DNA from: Streptomyces chrestomyceticus JCM 4735
GTDB taxonomy: Bacteria > Actinomycetota > Actinomycetes > Streptomycetales > Streptomycetaceae
Reading direction: 5' to 3'
Length of the DNA stretch: 64,000 nucleotides
NCBI RefSeq assembly: GCF_003865135.1
Contig: NZ_BHZC01000001.1
Span: forward strand, 2,480,001 to 2,544,000
Within the stretch, counting starts at the first letter, position 1, and each line of letters starts with the position of its first letter. Below are positions 43,106 to 54,468 of the stretch, piece by piece. Under the pieces are notes generated by a model. That model made no database searches. It saw only the letters and a program-made list of their open reading frames with translations, and was not told where the DNA came from. Position numbers and translations under genes: made by a program.

Positions 43106-43594
43106 TCAGCCACCGGCAGCAACACGGTACGTCGGCCGGACCTGCTGGGCGCGCCACATCAGGGTGCCCGTACGGGCGAGCAGCGTGGCGGCCACGGTCA
43201 GCATCGTGGCCTGGGTGCCCAGGTGGACCCCCACCAGCACCGCGATCCCGTACAGGCCGAACCGCAGCCCCGCTCCGAGGACCCAGGCCACGACGGTGAC
43301 CCAGCGGCCGGCGGACCACACCTGCCCGTCCTCGTCCGTCCAGATCCGCATGGTCCAGGCCCAGCCGGCGCCGGTGAGCAGGCCGAGGACGACACCGACG
43401 GCCAGCAGGGCGGCCGATCCGGTGGGGTGCGCGCTGTCGACCAGGCCCGGTTCGCGGACCGCCATGAAGCCGAGGACGGCGGGCAGCAGCCACCAGCGCC
43501 TGTTCTCCGACGCCAGCCGCTGCGGCTTGACCTGCCGCACAACCACCAACGCGATGATCGCGACGATGACGAGAACGTTGAGCGAGCCGCTCAT
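43106..43594 (-). CDS. DUF1453-like integral membrane protein
   Basis: A 162-residue protein with about four membrane segments: LNVLVIVAIIALVVVRQV, WLLPAVLGFMAV, ALLAVGVVLGLLTGAGWAW and a long C-terminal one. The RRWWLLPAVLGFMAVREPG region matches small membrane proteins of the DUF1453 group. It directly precedes the NarL-type kinase gene and might be part of the sensing complex, though this is only position-based. Confidence 0.75.
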   Translation of the reverse strand: MSGSLNVLVIVAIIALVVVRQVKPQRLASENRRWWLLPAVLGFMAVREPGLVDSAHPTGSAALLAVGVVLGLLTGAGWAWTMRIWTDEDGQVWSAGRWVTVVAWVLGAGLRFGLYGIAVLVGVHLGTQATMLTVAATLLARTGTLMWRAQQVRPTYRVAAGG

Positions 43595-43697
43595 GACCTG
43601 GGCCTCCGAAGCACGGGAACAGCAACCGTCCCGACGCTACGGAGCGGGCACCGTCGGCCGGATCGGCGTGTGGGTGGGCTCCGGGTGGAAAACACGG

Positions 43698-43733
43698 CGG
43701 GCGCCTCTCCACCCGTGGGTGGACAGGCGCCCG
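43698..43733 (-). terminator. terminator of parE
   Basis: 17-bp arms (43698-43714 with 43717-43733) with one mismatch, beginning 44 bases past the parE stop. Confidence 0.8.
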
Positions 43734-43776
43734 TACCGGCGCGGGCGGACGCTTCACGCGCCCCCGCGGCGGCCCG

Positions 43777-45897
<2,121 letters not shown>

Positions 45898-46343
45898 GCG
45901 GTTCGCTCCTCGCTGAATTACTGGTGGCCCGCATTCCGCGGACCCGGTCGTGGCGGTGTCGCCGGTGAGAGCGTACCGAGGCCCGGTAGAGCCGATGTGA
46001 CGCCACCCGTGACGGTGTCCATGGTAGTAGACTTTCGTTCAGGTGTTCGATCCCTCGTTGGAGTGAGAGCGCAGTGCCGCGCACATCACGTTCCCTTCGA
46101 GGCATGAACCATTTAGGCTCCGGGCACGTCCTCTTGAACAACCGGCAAGCCAGCCGGGAGGACAAAAGCCCAGCAACCAACGTGAATCAGACCACCACGC
46201 AATACGGCTCATTCGCCGCCACCCGGCAACACCCGGCCCCCTTGGAAAAAAATTTTCAGGGAATAGGCACGAGCGGGAACGTTTTCGGCCTGGTTGGATG
46301 TTGACCCTGGTACGACAGCTCGTCGAGCTAGAGAAGAGGCGAC
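45898..46343. other. parE / DUF7455 divergent intergenic region
   Basis: 446 bases holding two divergent promoters. TTGACC at 46302-46307 may serve the DUF7455 gene. An AGCTCG/CGAGCT inverted repeat lies near 46317-46329. Two direct GTTC repeats near 46036-46050 lie in the parE side. No gene, RNA or LexA box was found. Confidence 0.5.
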
Positions 46344-46574
46344 GTGACTACTGTTCTGACCCCCGCGAGCCCGCTGACGGCCGCTGACCGCTGCGACCGC
46401 TGCGGCGCCCAGGCATACCTGCGCGTCGTTCTGATGTCCGGCGGCGAACTGCTCTTCTGCGCCCACCACGGCCGCAAGTTCGAGCCAGAACTCAAGAAGA
46501 TCGCCGCGGAAATACAGGACGAGACGGAGCGGCTGACCGCCTCTCCCGCGTCTGCTTCCGATGAGGAACGCTGA
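46344..46574 (+). CDS. DUF7455 family small zinc-finger-like protein
   Basis: A 76-residue protein recognised as DUF7455: MTTVLTPASPLTAADRCDRCGAQAYLRVVLMSGGELLFCAHHGRKFEPEL. The CDRCGAQ and FCAHH pairs suggest a single zinc site (Cys2-CysHis). GTG 46344 lies behind GAAGAGG. The function is unknown; the family is found next to hrdB across Streptomyces-like genomes, which may mean only conserved order. Confidence 0.87.
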   Translation: MTTVLTPASPLTAADRCDRCGAQAYLRVVLMSGGELLFCAHHGRKFEPELKKIAAEIQDETERLTASPASASDEER

Positions 46575-46619
46575 CACATCGCATCCGACGACGAGCGAGC
46601 AGCGGCCTAGGGCCGTGCG

Positions 46620-46656
46620 GCGGGCGGCCCCCCGGCACCACCGGGGGGCCGCCCGC
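46620..46656. terminator. strong bidirectional terminator
   Basis: Perfect 16-bp stem (46620-46635 with 46641-46656) and a five-base loop, between the convergent DUF7455 and protease genes. Confidence 0.85.
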
Positions 46657-46801
46657 ACTCGTCAGCTCCCGCACCGCGGCCACCGTCGGCCCGCCGCCGA
46701 CACGACCATGACGGTTGCGCCTTCAAGCGCCCCTCGCGGCGCTCTGGGGCGCTGCCGCCGTACCCCCCGCACCACGGACCGGGAAGTCCGCTCCGGGGCC
46801 C

Positions 46802-47614
46802 TCAGCCGGCCCCATGGGCGGTCACGTGCTTGATCATCGCCGAGATGCGCGTATAGACGCCCGGCTTGCCCACCCTCCCGCAGCCCGTCCCCCAGGACAC
46901 CAGCCCCACCAGACGCCCCCGCGCCACCAGCGGACCTCCGCTGTCGCCCTGACAGGCGTCCCGGCCTCCGTTCGGCACTCCCGCGCACAGCATGGAACCG
47001 GACAGATACCGGCCGTCCGCATTGCCCGGATACGCCCTGCTACAGGCCGCGTTCGAGAACATCTGGACCTCCGCCGAGCGGAGCGTGGACGCGTACGAGC
47101 CGTTACCCGTGGTGTCGCCCCAGCCGTACACGTTCGCCTTGGTGCCCGCCTTGTACGCGGGGTCACCGGCCTTGGCCATCGCGAGCGCCCGGCCCTTCGG
47201 CATCTGCTTGCCGAGCGTGAGGACGGCGATGTCACCGGCATTGCTGTAGCTGTCGTAGGTCGGGTTCACCCAGACCCGCCGCGCCACCAGTTCCTGCCCG
47301 CCCCGGCCCCGCATGTCCTCGCGCCCCACGATGATCCGCAGGTCCTTGACCTGCTGCCACTCCACACCCAGCACCGCGCGGCTCAGGCAGTGCGCCGCCG
47401 TGACCACCGTCGCGCGGCCGACCAGCACACCGCCGCAGAACTGCCCCGAGCGGTCGGCGCCGAACCGGGAACGGGAAGCGATGGCGACCATCCACGGGTT
47501 GTCGGAGACCTTCACCTGCCGGCCCCCCACGACCGCCGCGTCCGCCTGCGCGGTGACCGGTACGGCGAGAAGCAGGACGAGGGCCCCGATGGCGGCCCGG
47601 ACGTAGGCACGCAT
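46802..47614 (-). CDS. secreted trypsin-like serine protease (S1 family)
   Basis: A 270-residue secreted protease. A signal peptide ([20 protein letters not shown]) is followed by VVGG, the mature start after propeptide removal. The catalytic triad is visible as His in VVTAAHCL, Asp in GDIAVLTL and Ser in CQGDSGGPL, and six Cys can pair. The S1 pocket residue in [10 protein letters not shown] is Asp, so trypsin-like cleavage after Arg/Lys is expected. It probably acts outside the cell in nutrient use or during mycelium recycling. The terminator upstream is shared. Confidence 0.93.
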   Translation of the reverse strand: MRAYVRAAIGALVLLLAVPVTAQADAAVVGGRQVKVSDNPWMVAIASRSRFGADRSGQFCGGVLVGRATVVTAAHCLSRAVLGVEWQQVKDLRIIVGREDMRGRGGQELVARRVWVNPTYDSYSNAGDIAVLTLGKQMPKGRALAMAKAGDPAYKAGTKANVYGWGDTTGNGSYASTLRSAEVQMFSNAACSRAYPGNADGRYLSGSMLCAGVPNGGRDACQGDSGGPLVARGRLVGLVSWGTGCGRVGKPGVYTRISAMIKHVTAHGAG

Positions 47615-47690
47615 ACACGCTCCTGACTGTGCGGAAGTGTTCGCACACCCAGGGTGAGACAGTTGGGCGCATCACGCACCCGGACACACC

Positions 47691-47726
47691 GCGGGCCCGG
47701 CCCCCTCCGAGGGGGTCCGGGCCCGC
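47691..47726 (-). terminator. terminator of hrdB
   Basis: 16-bp stem (47691-47706 with 47710-47726) with a bulged T, starting 40 bases past the hrdB stop. Confidence 0.8.
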
Positions 47727-47765
47727 AATGCACTCGTACGGCCGTCCGGAACGGCCGCTTCCGGA

Positions 47766-49319
47766 TCAGTCCAGGTAGTCGCGGAGAACCTGGGAGCGCG
47801 ACGGGTGACGCAGCTTCGACATCGTCTTGGACTCGATCTGACGGATCCGCTCACGCGTGACGCCGTAGACCTTGCCGATCTCGTCCAGCGTCTTGGGCTG
47901 GCCGTCGGTGAGGCCGAAGCGCATGGAGACCACGCCCGCCTCACGCTCGCTGAGCGTGTCCAGGACCGAGTGCAGCTGCTCCTGCAGCAGCGTGAAGCTG
48001 ACCGCGTCGGCCGGCACGACCGCCTCGGAGTCCTCGATCAGGTCACCGAACTCGCTGTCGCCGTCCTCACCCAGCGGGGTGTGCAGCGAGATCGGCTCAC
48101 GGCCGTACTTCTGGACCTCGATGACCTTCTCGGGGGTCATGTCCAGTTCCTTGGCCAGCTCCTCCGGAGTGGGCTCGCGGCCCAGGTCCTGGAGCATCTG
48201 GCGCTGCACACGGGCCAGCTTGTTGATGACCTCGACCATGTGGACGGGGATACGGATCGTCCGGGCCTGGTCGGCCATGGCGCGGGTGATCGCCTGGCGG
48301 ATCCACCACGTCGCGTACGTGGAGAACTTGTAACCCTTCGTGTAGTCGAACTTCTCGACCGCACGGATCAGACCGAGGTTGCCCTCCTGGATCAGGTCCA
48401 GGAAGAGCATGCCGCGGCCGGTGTAGCGCTTGGCCAGCGAGACCACCAGACGGAGGTTGGCCTCCAGCAGGTGGTTCTTGGCGCGGCGGCCGTCCTCGGC
48501 GATGATCTCCAGCTCGCGCTTGAGCTTCGGCGCCAGCTTGTCGGAGTTGGCCAGCTTGTCCTCGGCGAACAGGCCCGCCTCGATGCGCTTGGCGAGTTCG
48601 ACCTCCTGCTCGGCGTTGAGCAGCGGGACCTTGCCGATCTGCTTGAGGTAGTCCTTGACCGGGTCGGCGGTGGCGCCGGCCGCGGCGACCTGCTGCGCGG
48701 GGGCGTCGTCCTCGTCGTCGTCGGACAGCACGAACCCGGCGTTCTCGGCACCCTCGGGCACCTCGGCCGCGGCCTCGCCGCCCTTGCCGGCGGGCGCCGC
48801 CTCCTCGATCGGCTCGTCGTCGAGGAGCTCGTCGACGTCCTTCTTGGCGGCGCTCTTCTTCGCCACGGTCTTCTTGGCGGCGGTCTTCTTCGCGACCGTC
48901 TTCTTCGCGGCGGCCTTCTTGGCCACCGCCTTCTTCTCGGGCCCGCCCTCGGCCTCGCCGTACGACACGTCACCCATCGGGGCGGCCGCGGTGGTGGCCT
49001 TCTTCGCCGTGGCCGTCTTGGCCGCGACGGTCTTGGTGGCGGTGCGCTTCGCCGGACTCTTCGCTGCGACGCTCTTGCGGGTGCGCTTGGGCGCCTCTGC
49101 GGCACTGACCATCAGCGTCACACCCTCCTCGTCGAGGATCTGGTTGAGGCTGCGCAGAACGTTCTTCCACTGGGTTGGCGGAATCTGGTCAGCCTCGAAG
49201 GCCCGACGCACGTCATCGCCGGCGATCTGCCCATCAGCCTTTCCCCGCTCGATGAGCGCCATCACTGACTCGGACTCGGCGATCTCCGGCGGGAGCGTAC
49301 GGGATGTGCTGGCCGACAC
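47766..49319 (-). CDS. hrdB: principal RNA polymerase sigma factor
   Basis: A 517-residue group 1 sigma factor. N-terminal region 1.1-like segment, then a Lys/Ala-rich block ([22 protein letters not shown], about 85-175) typical of Streptomyces HrdB, an acidic stretch, region 1.2 ([16 protein letters not shown]), region 2 with the -10-binding helix ([17 protein letters not shown]), region 3, and region 4.2 ([32 protein letters not shown]). GTG 49319 gives the known N-terminus [19 protein letters not shown]. It drives transcription of most housekeeping genes. Confidence 0.97.
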   Translation of the reverse strand: MSASTSRTLPPEIAESESVMALIERGKADGQIAGDDVRRAFEADQIPPTQWKNVLRSLNQILDEEGVTLMVSAAEAPKRTRKSVAAKSPAKRTATKTVAAKTATAKKATTAAAPMGDVSYGEAEGGPEKKAVAKKAAAKKTVAKKTAAKKTVAKKSAAKKDVDELLDDEPIEEAAPAGKGGEAAAEVPEGAENAGFVLSDDDEDDAPAQQVAAAGATADPVKDYLKQIGKVPLLNAEQEVELAKRIEAGLFAEDKLANSDKLAPKLKRELEIIAEDGRRAKNHLLEANLRLVVSLAKRYTGRGMLFLDLIQEGNLGLIRAVEKFDYTKGYKFSTYATWWIRQAITRAMADQARTIRIPVHMVEVINKLARVQRQMLQDLGREPTPEELAKELDMTPEKVIEVQKYGREPISLHTPLGEDGDSEFGDLIEDSEAVVPADAVSFTLLQEQLHSVLDTLSEREAGVVSMRFGLTDGQPKTLDEIGKVYGVTRERIRQIESKTMSKLRHPSRSQVLRDYLD

Positions 49320-49585
49320 GAACAACCTCTCGGAACGATGGAAACGGCTTCCGACCCCGTCCACGGTGGATCGGAGCCGACGACCGTCGGCGGGGATGGA
49401 CCGACGGCGCAGGGGAAGCCGGGGAGTTGAACAGCGCCGAAAACGCCGCTCGCATTCCCTCCTCGGCTATCACCTCTTAAGTCATCGCGCCTCCCCGGCG
49501 AGCGTTACGCCCAATCTGCGTGGCCCGAGTCACACCGCATAACGAGACATTCCCCCCTCTACGGTGCGCAATCCTCCCAAGCAAA

Positions 49586-49618
49586 CGCCGGGCCCGGATC
49601 ATGCTCCCGGGCCCGGCG
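49586..49618 (-). terminator. terminator between whiH and hrdB
   Basis: Perfect 12-bp stem (49586-49597 with 49607-49618). It probably isolates hrdB from read-through of the whiH transcript. Confidence 0.65.
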
Positions 49619-49842
49619 GCCTGACGTACTGCGGCCCGCGCACGCCGCTCGCTCGCGGTGGCGCACTTGTCGCGGACCCCACGCCCACGTCGGCGCGCTC
49701 CGCCGACCTCCGCACGCCCTGTGCGCCCCCATGCACTCCGTGCGCCTGGCGTCTGCTCTTCGCGCCCCCGGGTGGCCCGCACGCTCTCCGGCGGTCCGTC
49801 CCGTGCGGACGCGCTTCCCGTCCCGTACGGGTACGCGCCTCT

Positions 49843-49862
49843 CGGCCGGGCCTTCCCGGCCG
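49843..49862 (-). terminator. candidate terminator of whiH
   Basis: Eight-base perfect stem (49843-49850 with 49855-49862) and a CCTT loop, about 48 bases past the whiH stop. Confidence 0.5.
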
Positions 49863-49909
49863 GTACGGGCCTCCCCGGGTGGGCGGGGATCTTCGGCGGC
49901 GTCGGCCCC

Positions 49910-50863
49910 TCAGTGCTCGCGGGGCGGCGGGACCGTGTGATCCCCGGCACCGCCGGCGCCCTGGCCGCCGGCCTCTCCGTGGGCGGTCAGCAGGGCACGC
50001 ATCGCGGACTCGGCGCCCGCCGCATCGCCGGCGCCGATCGCGTCGACGATCCGCATGTGCTGGCCCACGGTCTTCTCCGCGGGCCGCTCGCAGCCGCCGG
50101 ACGGGCCGCCCGAGACGTGCAGGGCCGAGGAGACGATGCCGGAGAGGTGCTCCAGCATCCGGTTGCCGGCGAGCTGGAGCAGCAGGGTGTGGAACTCGGC
50201 GTCGGCGCGGCCGAAGGTCAGCGTGTCACCCTGGGCGGCGGCGTGGCCCATGATCTCGACCATGTCGGCGAGGCGCTGCTGGATGTCGTCGCGGCCGTGG
50301 CCGGCGGCGAGCCGGGCGGCGAGGGGTTCGATGGTCCAGCGCAGCTCGGACAGTTCACGCCGCTGGTCGTCGCGCTGCGGGCCGTACGCCCGCCACTCGA
50401 TGATGTCCGGGTCGAGCAGGTTCCAGTCGCTGACCGGGCGCACCCGGGTGCCCACGTTCGGGCGGGCGCTGACCAGGCCCTTGGCCTCCAGAACGCGCAG
50501 CGACTCACGGACCACGGTGCGGGAGACCTCGAAGCGCTGGCCGATCTCCTCGGGGACGAGCGGGCGGTCCGCCCCGAGATCGCCGGAGACGATCATCTGG
50601 CCGAGCTGCTGGACGAGTTGGCCGTGCAGCCCGCGCCCTCGGTTGCCCGCCGCGCGGCGGCCGGCCCGGGCCATGTCCGCGTCGGGCCCGTCCCAGACGG
50701 GCGGCACGCGGTCGGCCCGCTCGGCGCCCGGAGCGTGGGCGACACCGCCGGGGCCGGGTGCGCCCGCGGCGGCGTAGGAGTAGCGGTCAAGCTCGCCCGG
50801 GCCGGTGAGGCCGGCGTCGGCGGGGCGAGCCGCGGTCATCATGGTGTGCGCAAGGGTACTCAC
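49910..50863 (-). CDS. whiH: WhiH-type GntR-family sporulation regulator
   Basis: A 317-residue GntR/FadR-type regulator. The first 80 residues are low-complexity. The winged helix (about 80-145) holds VPEEIGQRFEVSRTVVRESLRVLEAKGLVSARPNVGTRV, and the C-terminal FCD domain (150-300) has ELRWTIEPLAARLAAG and ADAEFHTLLLQLAGN. In S. coelicolor the gene next to hrdB in this arrangement is whiH, an early sporulation regulator controlled by sigma-WhiG, and the N-terminus MSTLAHTMMTAARP fits. GTG 50863 is used. The effector is unknown. Confidence 0.82.
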   Translation of the reverse strand: MSTLAHTMMTAARPADAGLTGPGELDRYSYAAAGAPGPGGVAHAPGAERADRVPPVWDGPDADMARAGRRAAGNRGRGLHGQLVQQLGQMIVSGDLGADRPLVPEEIGQRFEVSRTVVRESLRVLEAKGLVSARPNVGTRVRPVSDWNLLDPDIIEWRAYGPQRDDQRRELSELRWTIEPLAARLAAGHGRDDIQQRLADMVEIMGHAAAQGDTLTFGRADAEFHTLLLQLAGNRMLEHLSGIVSSALHVSGGPSGGCERPAEKTVGQHMRIVDAIGAGDAAGAESAMRALLTAHGEAGGQGAGGAGDHTVPPPREH

Positions 50864-51034
50864 GCATCATTTGTCGGCGACCCCCCGGGACCCCTTGAGG
50901 TCTTTGGTGAAAAGCACACGAAAGGGTGATCGCCCATCGTTCCCCAATTGACGCTTTATCGGAAAGAAAGGTGCTCCCCACGGGAGGGCTCGGCCCCTAC
51001 CGCGCCGACTGCGCACGAATGCGCCCCCTGAGGG

Positions 51035-53449
51035 TCAGCGGGCCCTCCTCCGCAGAGCGGTCAGGGCATAGGCGAGGACCAGCGCGGTGATCGACAACGA
51101 CAGTGCGCCGCCTACCGGTTGGGCCGCCAGCCGCAGCACCACTTCGACGGCCTGGTCGAACCCGGACGGCCACTGCACCAGCGCCGCCGAGCGCAGCCGA
51201 GCGGGAACTCCCACCAGGGACCGGGCCGCCGGAGCGGCCAACGCATGCTGCACGAGCGGCAGCACGAGCACCGGTACGGCCAGGACCACGGCCATTCCCG
51301 TCGCGGTGGACCGGAAGACACCGGCCGCCAGCACACCCGCCCACGCGCAACCGGCCAGGAGGGCCGACCAACTGACGGCCAGCACCTTCACATCACCCCC
51401 GGGCGGCAGGCCGGCGGAACCGAACAGGCCCTGCACCGCCACGCCGTCGAGCAGCAGCGTACCGATCGCGAGCAGCACCGCCGCGCCACCGCTGACCAGC
51501 AGCTTGGCCACGAGCAGGCCGAGGCGGCGGGGCACCGTGCCCTGTTCGGGAGCGAGCGCCGGGTAGCGGAACTCCTGGCCGAAGGAGAGCGCCCCGATCA
51601 GCCCGGCCGCGAGCGCCACCGGAGGGAACGGAAGTTGACGCGGCCAACCGGTGAGCACATGCACCCGGGATGTGTCCCCGGCACGGGCCAGCACCAGCGC
51701 GAAGATCAGAGCCACCGCCAGCGCGAGCACGATCACGAGCGGACCGGCGGGGTCGGTCGTGGCGCGGCGGAACTCGTAACGCAGCGGCCAGGCCGGGCCA
51801 CGGCCCGACAAGCGCAGGCTGACGAGCTTCCGGGCGGCGTCTTCCGGCGAAGCGGGGGCGGGGCCGGGAGAGCCCGGGGAGAGGGAGGTGCGGAGGGGCT
51901 TGAGGGGTTTGAAGGTGGAGGAGGTAGAGGAGGTGGAAATGGAGTTGGAGGAGGTGTGGGGTGGTGGTGAGGTGGGAGGAGGCGAGGGGTTCGGGTGAGG
52001 CAGGGCGGGTGGAGCGGGTGCCAGGTCTGGGCCCGCCTGGATGGACGCGGTGGGGGCGGATCGCGGGTCGATCGGGGCGGTGGGGGCGGATCGCGGGTCG
52101 GCCGGGATGGGGGCGGGTGAAGGGAGTACGTACGCGGAGGGCGTCGTGTCGTCCGGACCGGGCGGCGGGGTGGGGGCTGGGGCAGCTACAGCGGCAGCGA
52201 CGGTTGGTGCGGCCGACGCCGCGTGCATCTCGGGGCGCCCGGGAGCTGTGGGGTCATCGGGAGCCCTGAAGGCCGCGGCAGCCTCGGCCGTCCCAGCGGC
52301 ATCACACGTCTCGACGATGTCGAGGGCTGTGCCATTTGGGGCTGCAGCAGCGACAGATGTAGCCGGAGAGTGTGCGGCAGGGTGCTGCGCTGCCGGGCCC
52401 TGGGCGGCCGGGTCCTGAGCGGCCGGGCTCTGCCGAACCGGGCTTTGCGCGACCGGGTTCCGCGCGACCGCGCCCTCTGCGGCGGGGCCCGCGGCCGCCG
52501 GTACGGCGCGATTCCGGGCGCGGCCGTCAGCGCGATCGAGCGGCGTGACGGGTCCGGTGTACCCCACCTCGTCGGCGAGCCGGTGCACGAGGATGCCGTG
52601 CCGGAACGCCGTGTCGCCCACCGCGGCACAGCTACTGCCGTAGACGGCGATACGGCTCCCGCTCTCCCGTACGACTTCGACCGCGCGGCCCGCCTGCGGA
52701 TCCGCCCCCGGGCGCGCACGCTGCGCCTCGTCGACGAGCAGAGACGCGAGCCGGTCGGCGTGCGGGGAGCGGACGACGACGCGCGGGCGCAGCCGGGTCC
52801 GGGCGAAGTCGGTGGCCGTCTGGTCCGCGACCAGACGGCCGTCCTCGACGGTGACCACCCGGTGGCCGAGCCGGGCGGCCGCCCGTGCGTCGCTGGAGGT
52901 GACCAGTACGGCACCGCCCTGCGCCGCATAGCCCTGCAGCAGGCCGTGCAGCCACGCCGCCTCGCGCGGGGACACGTCCCGGGAGGGCTCGTCGAGGAGG
53001 AGGGTGTGCGGGTCGCCGAGAAGAGCGGCGGCCAGGCCGAGCCTGCGGTCCATGCCCCGCGAGAAGGCGCCGAGTTTTTCGTCGGCCAGGCCACTGAGGC
53101 CGACGACGTCCAGGACGTCGTCGGCCCGGGATGCCGGAACTCCCGCGGCGGCGCTGAGCATCCGCAGGTGCCCTCGCGCCGTACGGCCGGGATGACCGGG
53201 CACGTCCCCGAGGACCACGCCGATCTCGCGGGCCGGGTTCGGCACCCGGTGCAGCGGACGGCCGCGGAAGAGCGCGACACCACGACCGCTCTCCAACTGG
53301 AGCATGAGCCGCAGCGCGGTGGTCTTGCCGGCCCCCTCGTCGCCGAGCAGGACGGTGATCCGGCCGGCCGGGGCCTCGAAGCTGAGGTCGTCGACGGCGG
53401 GGCGCCGCCCCTCGCGGGAGCCGCCGGTCAGCCCGATGGCCTGGATCAT
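51035..53449 (-). CDS. ABC transporter ATPase-permease fusion with long disordered linker
   Basis: An 804-residue protein. The ATPase domain (1-230) has Walker A GDEGAGKTT, signature FSRGMDRRLGLAAALL and Walker B LLLDEP. Residues about 310-550 are an Ala/Pro/Ser-rich linker with QSPAAQDPAAQGPAAQHPAAHSP-type repeats. The C-terminal permease (about 585-804) has six hydrophobic segments. The fusion resembles ABC-2-type exporters with both halves on one chain. ATG 53449 or GTG 53461 may be the start. It lies upstream of whiH in the same direction with a gap of 171 bases. The substrate is unknown. Confidence 0.82.
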   Translation of the reverse strand: MIQAIGLTGGSREGRRPAVDDLSFEAPAGRITVLLGDEGAGKTTALRLMLQLESGRGVALFRGRPLHRVPNPAREIGVVLGDVPGHPGRTARGHLRMLSAAAGVPASRADDVLDVVGLSGLADEKLGAFSRGMDRRLGLAAALLGDPHTLLLDEPSRDVSPREAAWLHGLLQGYAAQGGAVLVTSSDARAAARLGHRVVTVEDGRLVADQTATDFARTRLRPRVVVRSPHADRLASLLVDEAQRARPGADPQAGRAVEVVRESGSRIAVYGSSCAAVGDTAFRHGILVHRLADEVGYTGPVTPLDRADGRARNRAVPAAAGPAAEGAVARNPVAQSPVRQSPAAQDPAAQGPAAQHPAAHSPATSVAAAAPNGTALDIVETCDAAGTAEAAAAFRAPDDPTAPGRPEMHAASAAPTVAAAVAAPAPTPPPGPDDTTPSAYVLPSPAPIPADPRSAPTAPIDPRSAPTASIQAGPDLAPAPPALPHPNPSPPPTSPPPHTSSNSISTSSTSSTFKPLKPLRTSLSPGSPGPAPASPEDAARKLVSLRLSGRGPAWPLRYEFRRATTDPAGPLVIVLALAVALIFALVLARAGDTSRVHVLTGWPRQLPFPPVALAAGLIGALSFGQEFRYPALAPEQGTVPRRLGLLVAKLLVSGGAAVLLAIGTLLLDGVAVQGLFGSAGLPPGGDVKVLAVSWSALLAGCAWAGVLAAGVFRSTATGMAVVLAVPVLVLPLVQHALAAPAARSLVGVPARLRSAALVQWPSGFDQAVEVVLRLAAQPVGGALSLSITALVLAYALTALRRRAR

Positions 53450-53655
53450 CGCGCCCCCCACGGGGTGCGGGACCGCACGGAGGCGGTGGGGAGGAGGAGG
53501 TGGGGACTCACCCGGCCACGGTAACCCCGCCTGTCCGTTTTGTCGGTAATGCCCGCCAGTTGACGCTCACGCGTGTCACGTTCCGCCGACAACGGCGCCA
53601 CGCGGCAGGACCCTCCGCCCTTCCCGCCGCCGAACGGCCGTCACCCGCCCACCGC

Positions 53656-54420
53656 TCAGACCTCCGGACGCAGCATCGGCGGGTTGAGCAGGGTCGCACC
53701 ACCGGCTCTGAACAACTGCGCCGGGCGGCCTCCCTGACGGGTCGTCGTCCCGCCGGTGGGCACCAGGAAGCCTGGTGTGCCGGTGACCTTGCGGTGGAAG
53801 TTCCGGGGGTCCAGGGCCACGCCCCACACCGCCTCGTACACCCTGCGCAGTTCCCCGACGGTGAACTCCTGCGGACAGAAGGCGGTGGCGAGCGAGGAGT
53901 ACTCGATCTTCGAGCGGGCCCGCTCCACCCCGTCCGCGAGGATCCGGGCATGGTCGAAAGCGAGCGGCGCGGTCTGCTCGCCCTCGCGCCCCAGGCCGCC
54001 GTCCTGGTCGAGGAGCGTGTCGACCGGGGCCCAGCGCGCACTGTGGGCGTCGCCCCCCGCCGTCGGGGCGGGCAGGTCCGGTGCGAGCACCAGGTGGGCG
54101 ACGCTGACCACCCGCATACGGGGGTCGCGCTTGGGGTCGCCGTACGTGGCGAGCTGTTCCAGGTGCGCGCCGTAGGGCGGCGGCGGACCCGCCGGGCAGT
54201 GGGCGTGCAGCCCGGTCTCCTCGGCCAGCTCCCGGGCGGCGGCGGCCTCCAGGTCCTCGTCGCTCCGCACGAACCCGCCCGGCAGGGCCCAGCGCCCTTG
54301 GAACGGCGGCTCGCCGCGTCGCACGGCCAGCGCGCACAGCGCGTGCCTGCGCACGGTGAGCACGACCAGGTCGACGGTAACGGCGAACGGGGGGAAGGCC
54401 GACGGGTCGTAGGGAGGCAT
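53656..54420 (-). CDS. NUDIX hydrolase with NrtR-like winged-helix domain
   Basis: A 254-residue protein. NUDIX domain (about 10-150) with an intact Nudix box, GGFVRSDEDLEAAAARELAEETGL, then a C-terminal winged-helix domain (about 160-245) with CPQEFTVGELRRVYEAVWGVALDPRNFHRKV, as in NrtR regulators of NAD metabolism, where the NUDIX part binds ADP-ribose. It could hydrolyse a nucleotide diphosphate or act as a repressor. ATG 54420 has no ribosome site; TATGAT lies nine bases before it, so the transcript may be leaderless. Confidence 0.87.
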   Translation of the reverse strand: MPPYDPSAFPPFAVTVDLVVLTVRRHALCALAVRRGEPPFQGRWALPGGFVRSDEDLEAAAARELAEETGLHAHCPAGPPPPYGAHLEQLATYGDPKRDPRMRVVSVAHLVLAPDLPAPTAGGDAHSARWAPVDTLLDQDGGLGREGEQTAPLAFDHARILADGVERARSKIEYSSLATAFCPQEFTVGELRRVYEAVWGVALDPRNFHRKVTGTPGFLVPTGGTTTRQGGRPAQLFRAGGATLLNPPMLRPEV

Positions 54421-54429
54421 GGCGCGATC

Positions 54430-54452
54430 ATAGTCGTCCGCCTGACGATAAT
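54430..54452 (-). promoter_or_regulatory. probable autoregulatory operator of the NUDIX/NrtR-like gene
   Basis: ATAGTCGTC and GACGATAAT face each other across five bases, matching at seven of nine positions. On the minus strand the site overlaps a TATGAT -10. This is where an NrtR-type repressor would be expected to bind its own promoter. Confidence 0.45.
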
Positions 54453-54468
54453 CAGGCCCTGACGCATC

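Larger units (their letters stand above)
49320..49909. other. hrdB promoter region and whiH 3' region
   Basis: 590 bases without a convincing gene. The part next to hrdB should contain its promoters. The 49618-49840 stretch is GC-rich and open in several frames, but without motifs or ribosome sites. Confidence 0.55.

Noticed and set aside
46030..46060. GTTC repeats near the parE start as a LexA box
   Set aside because: The two GTTC units are in direct, not inverted, orientation, so they do not form the SOS box.
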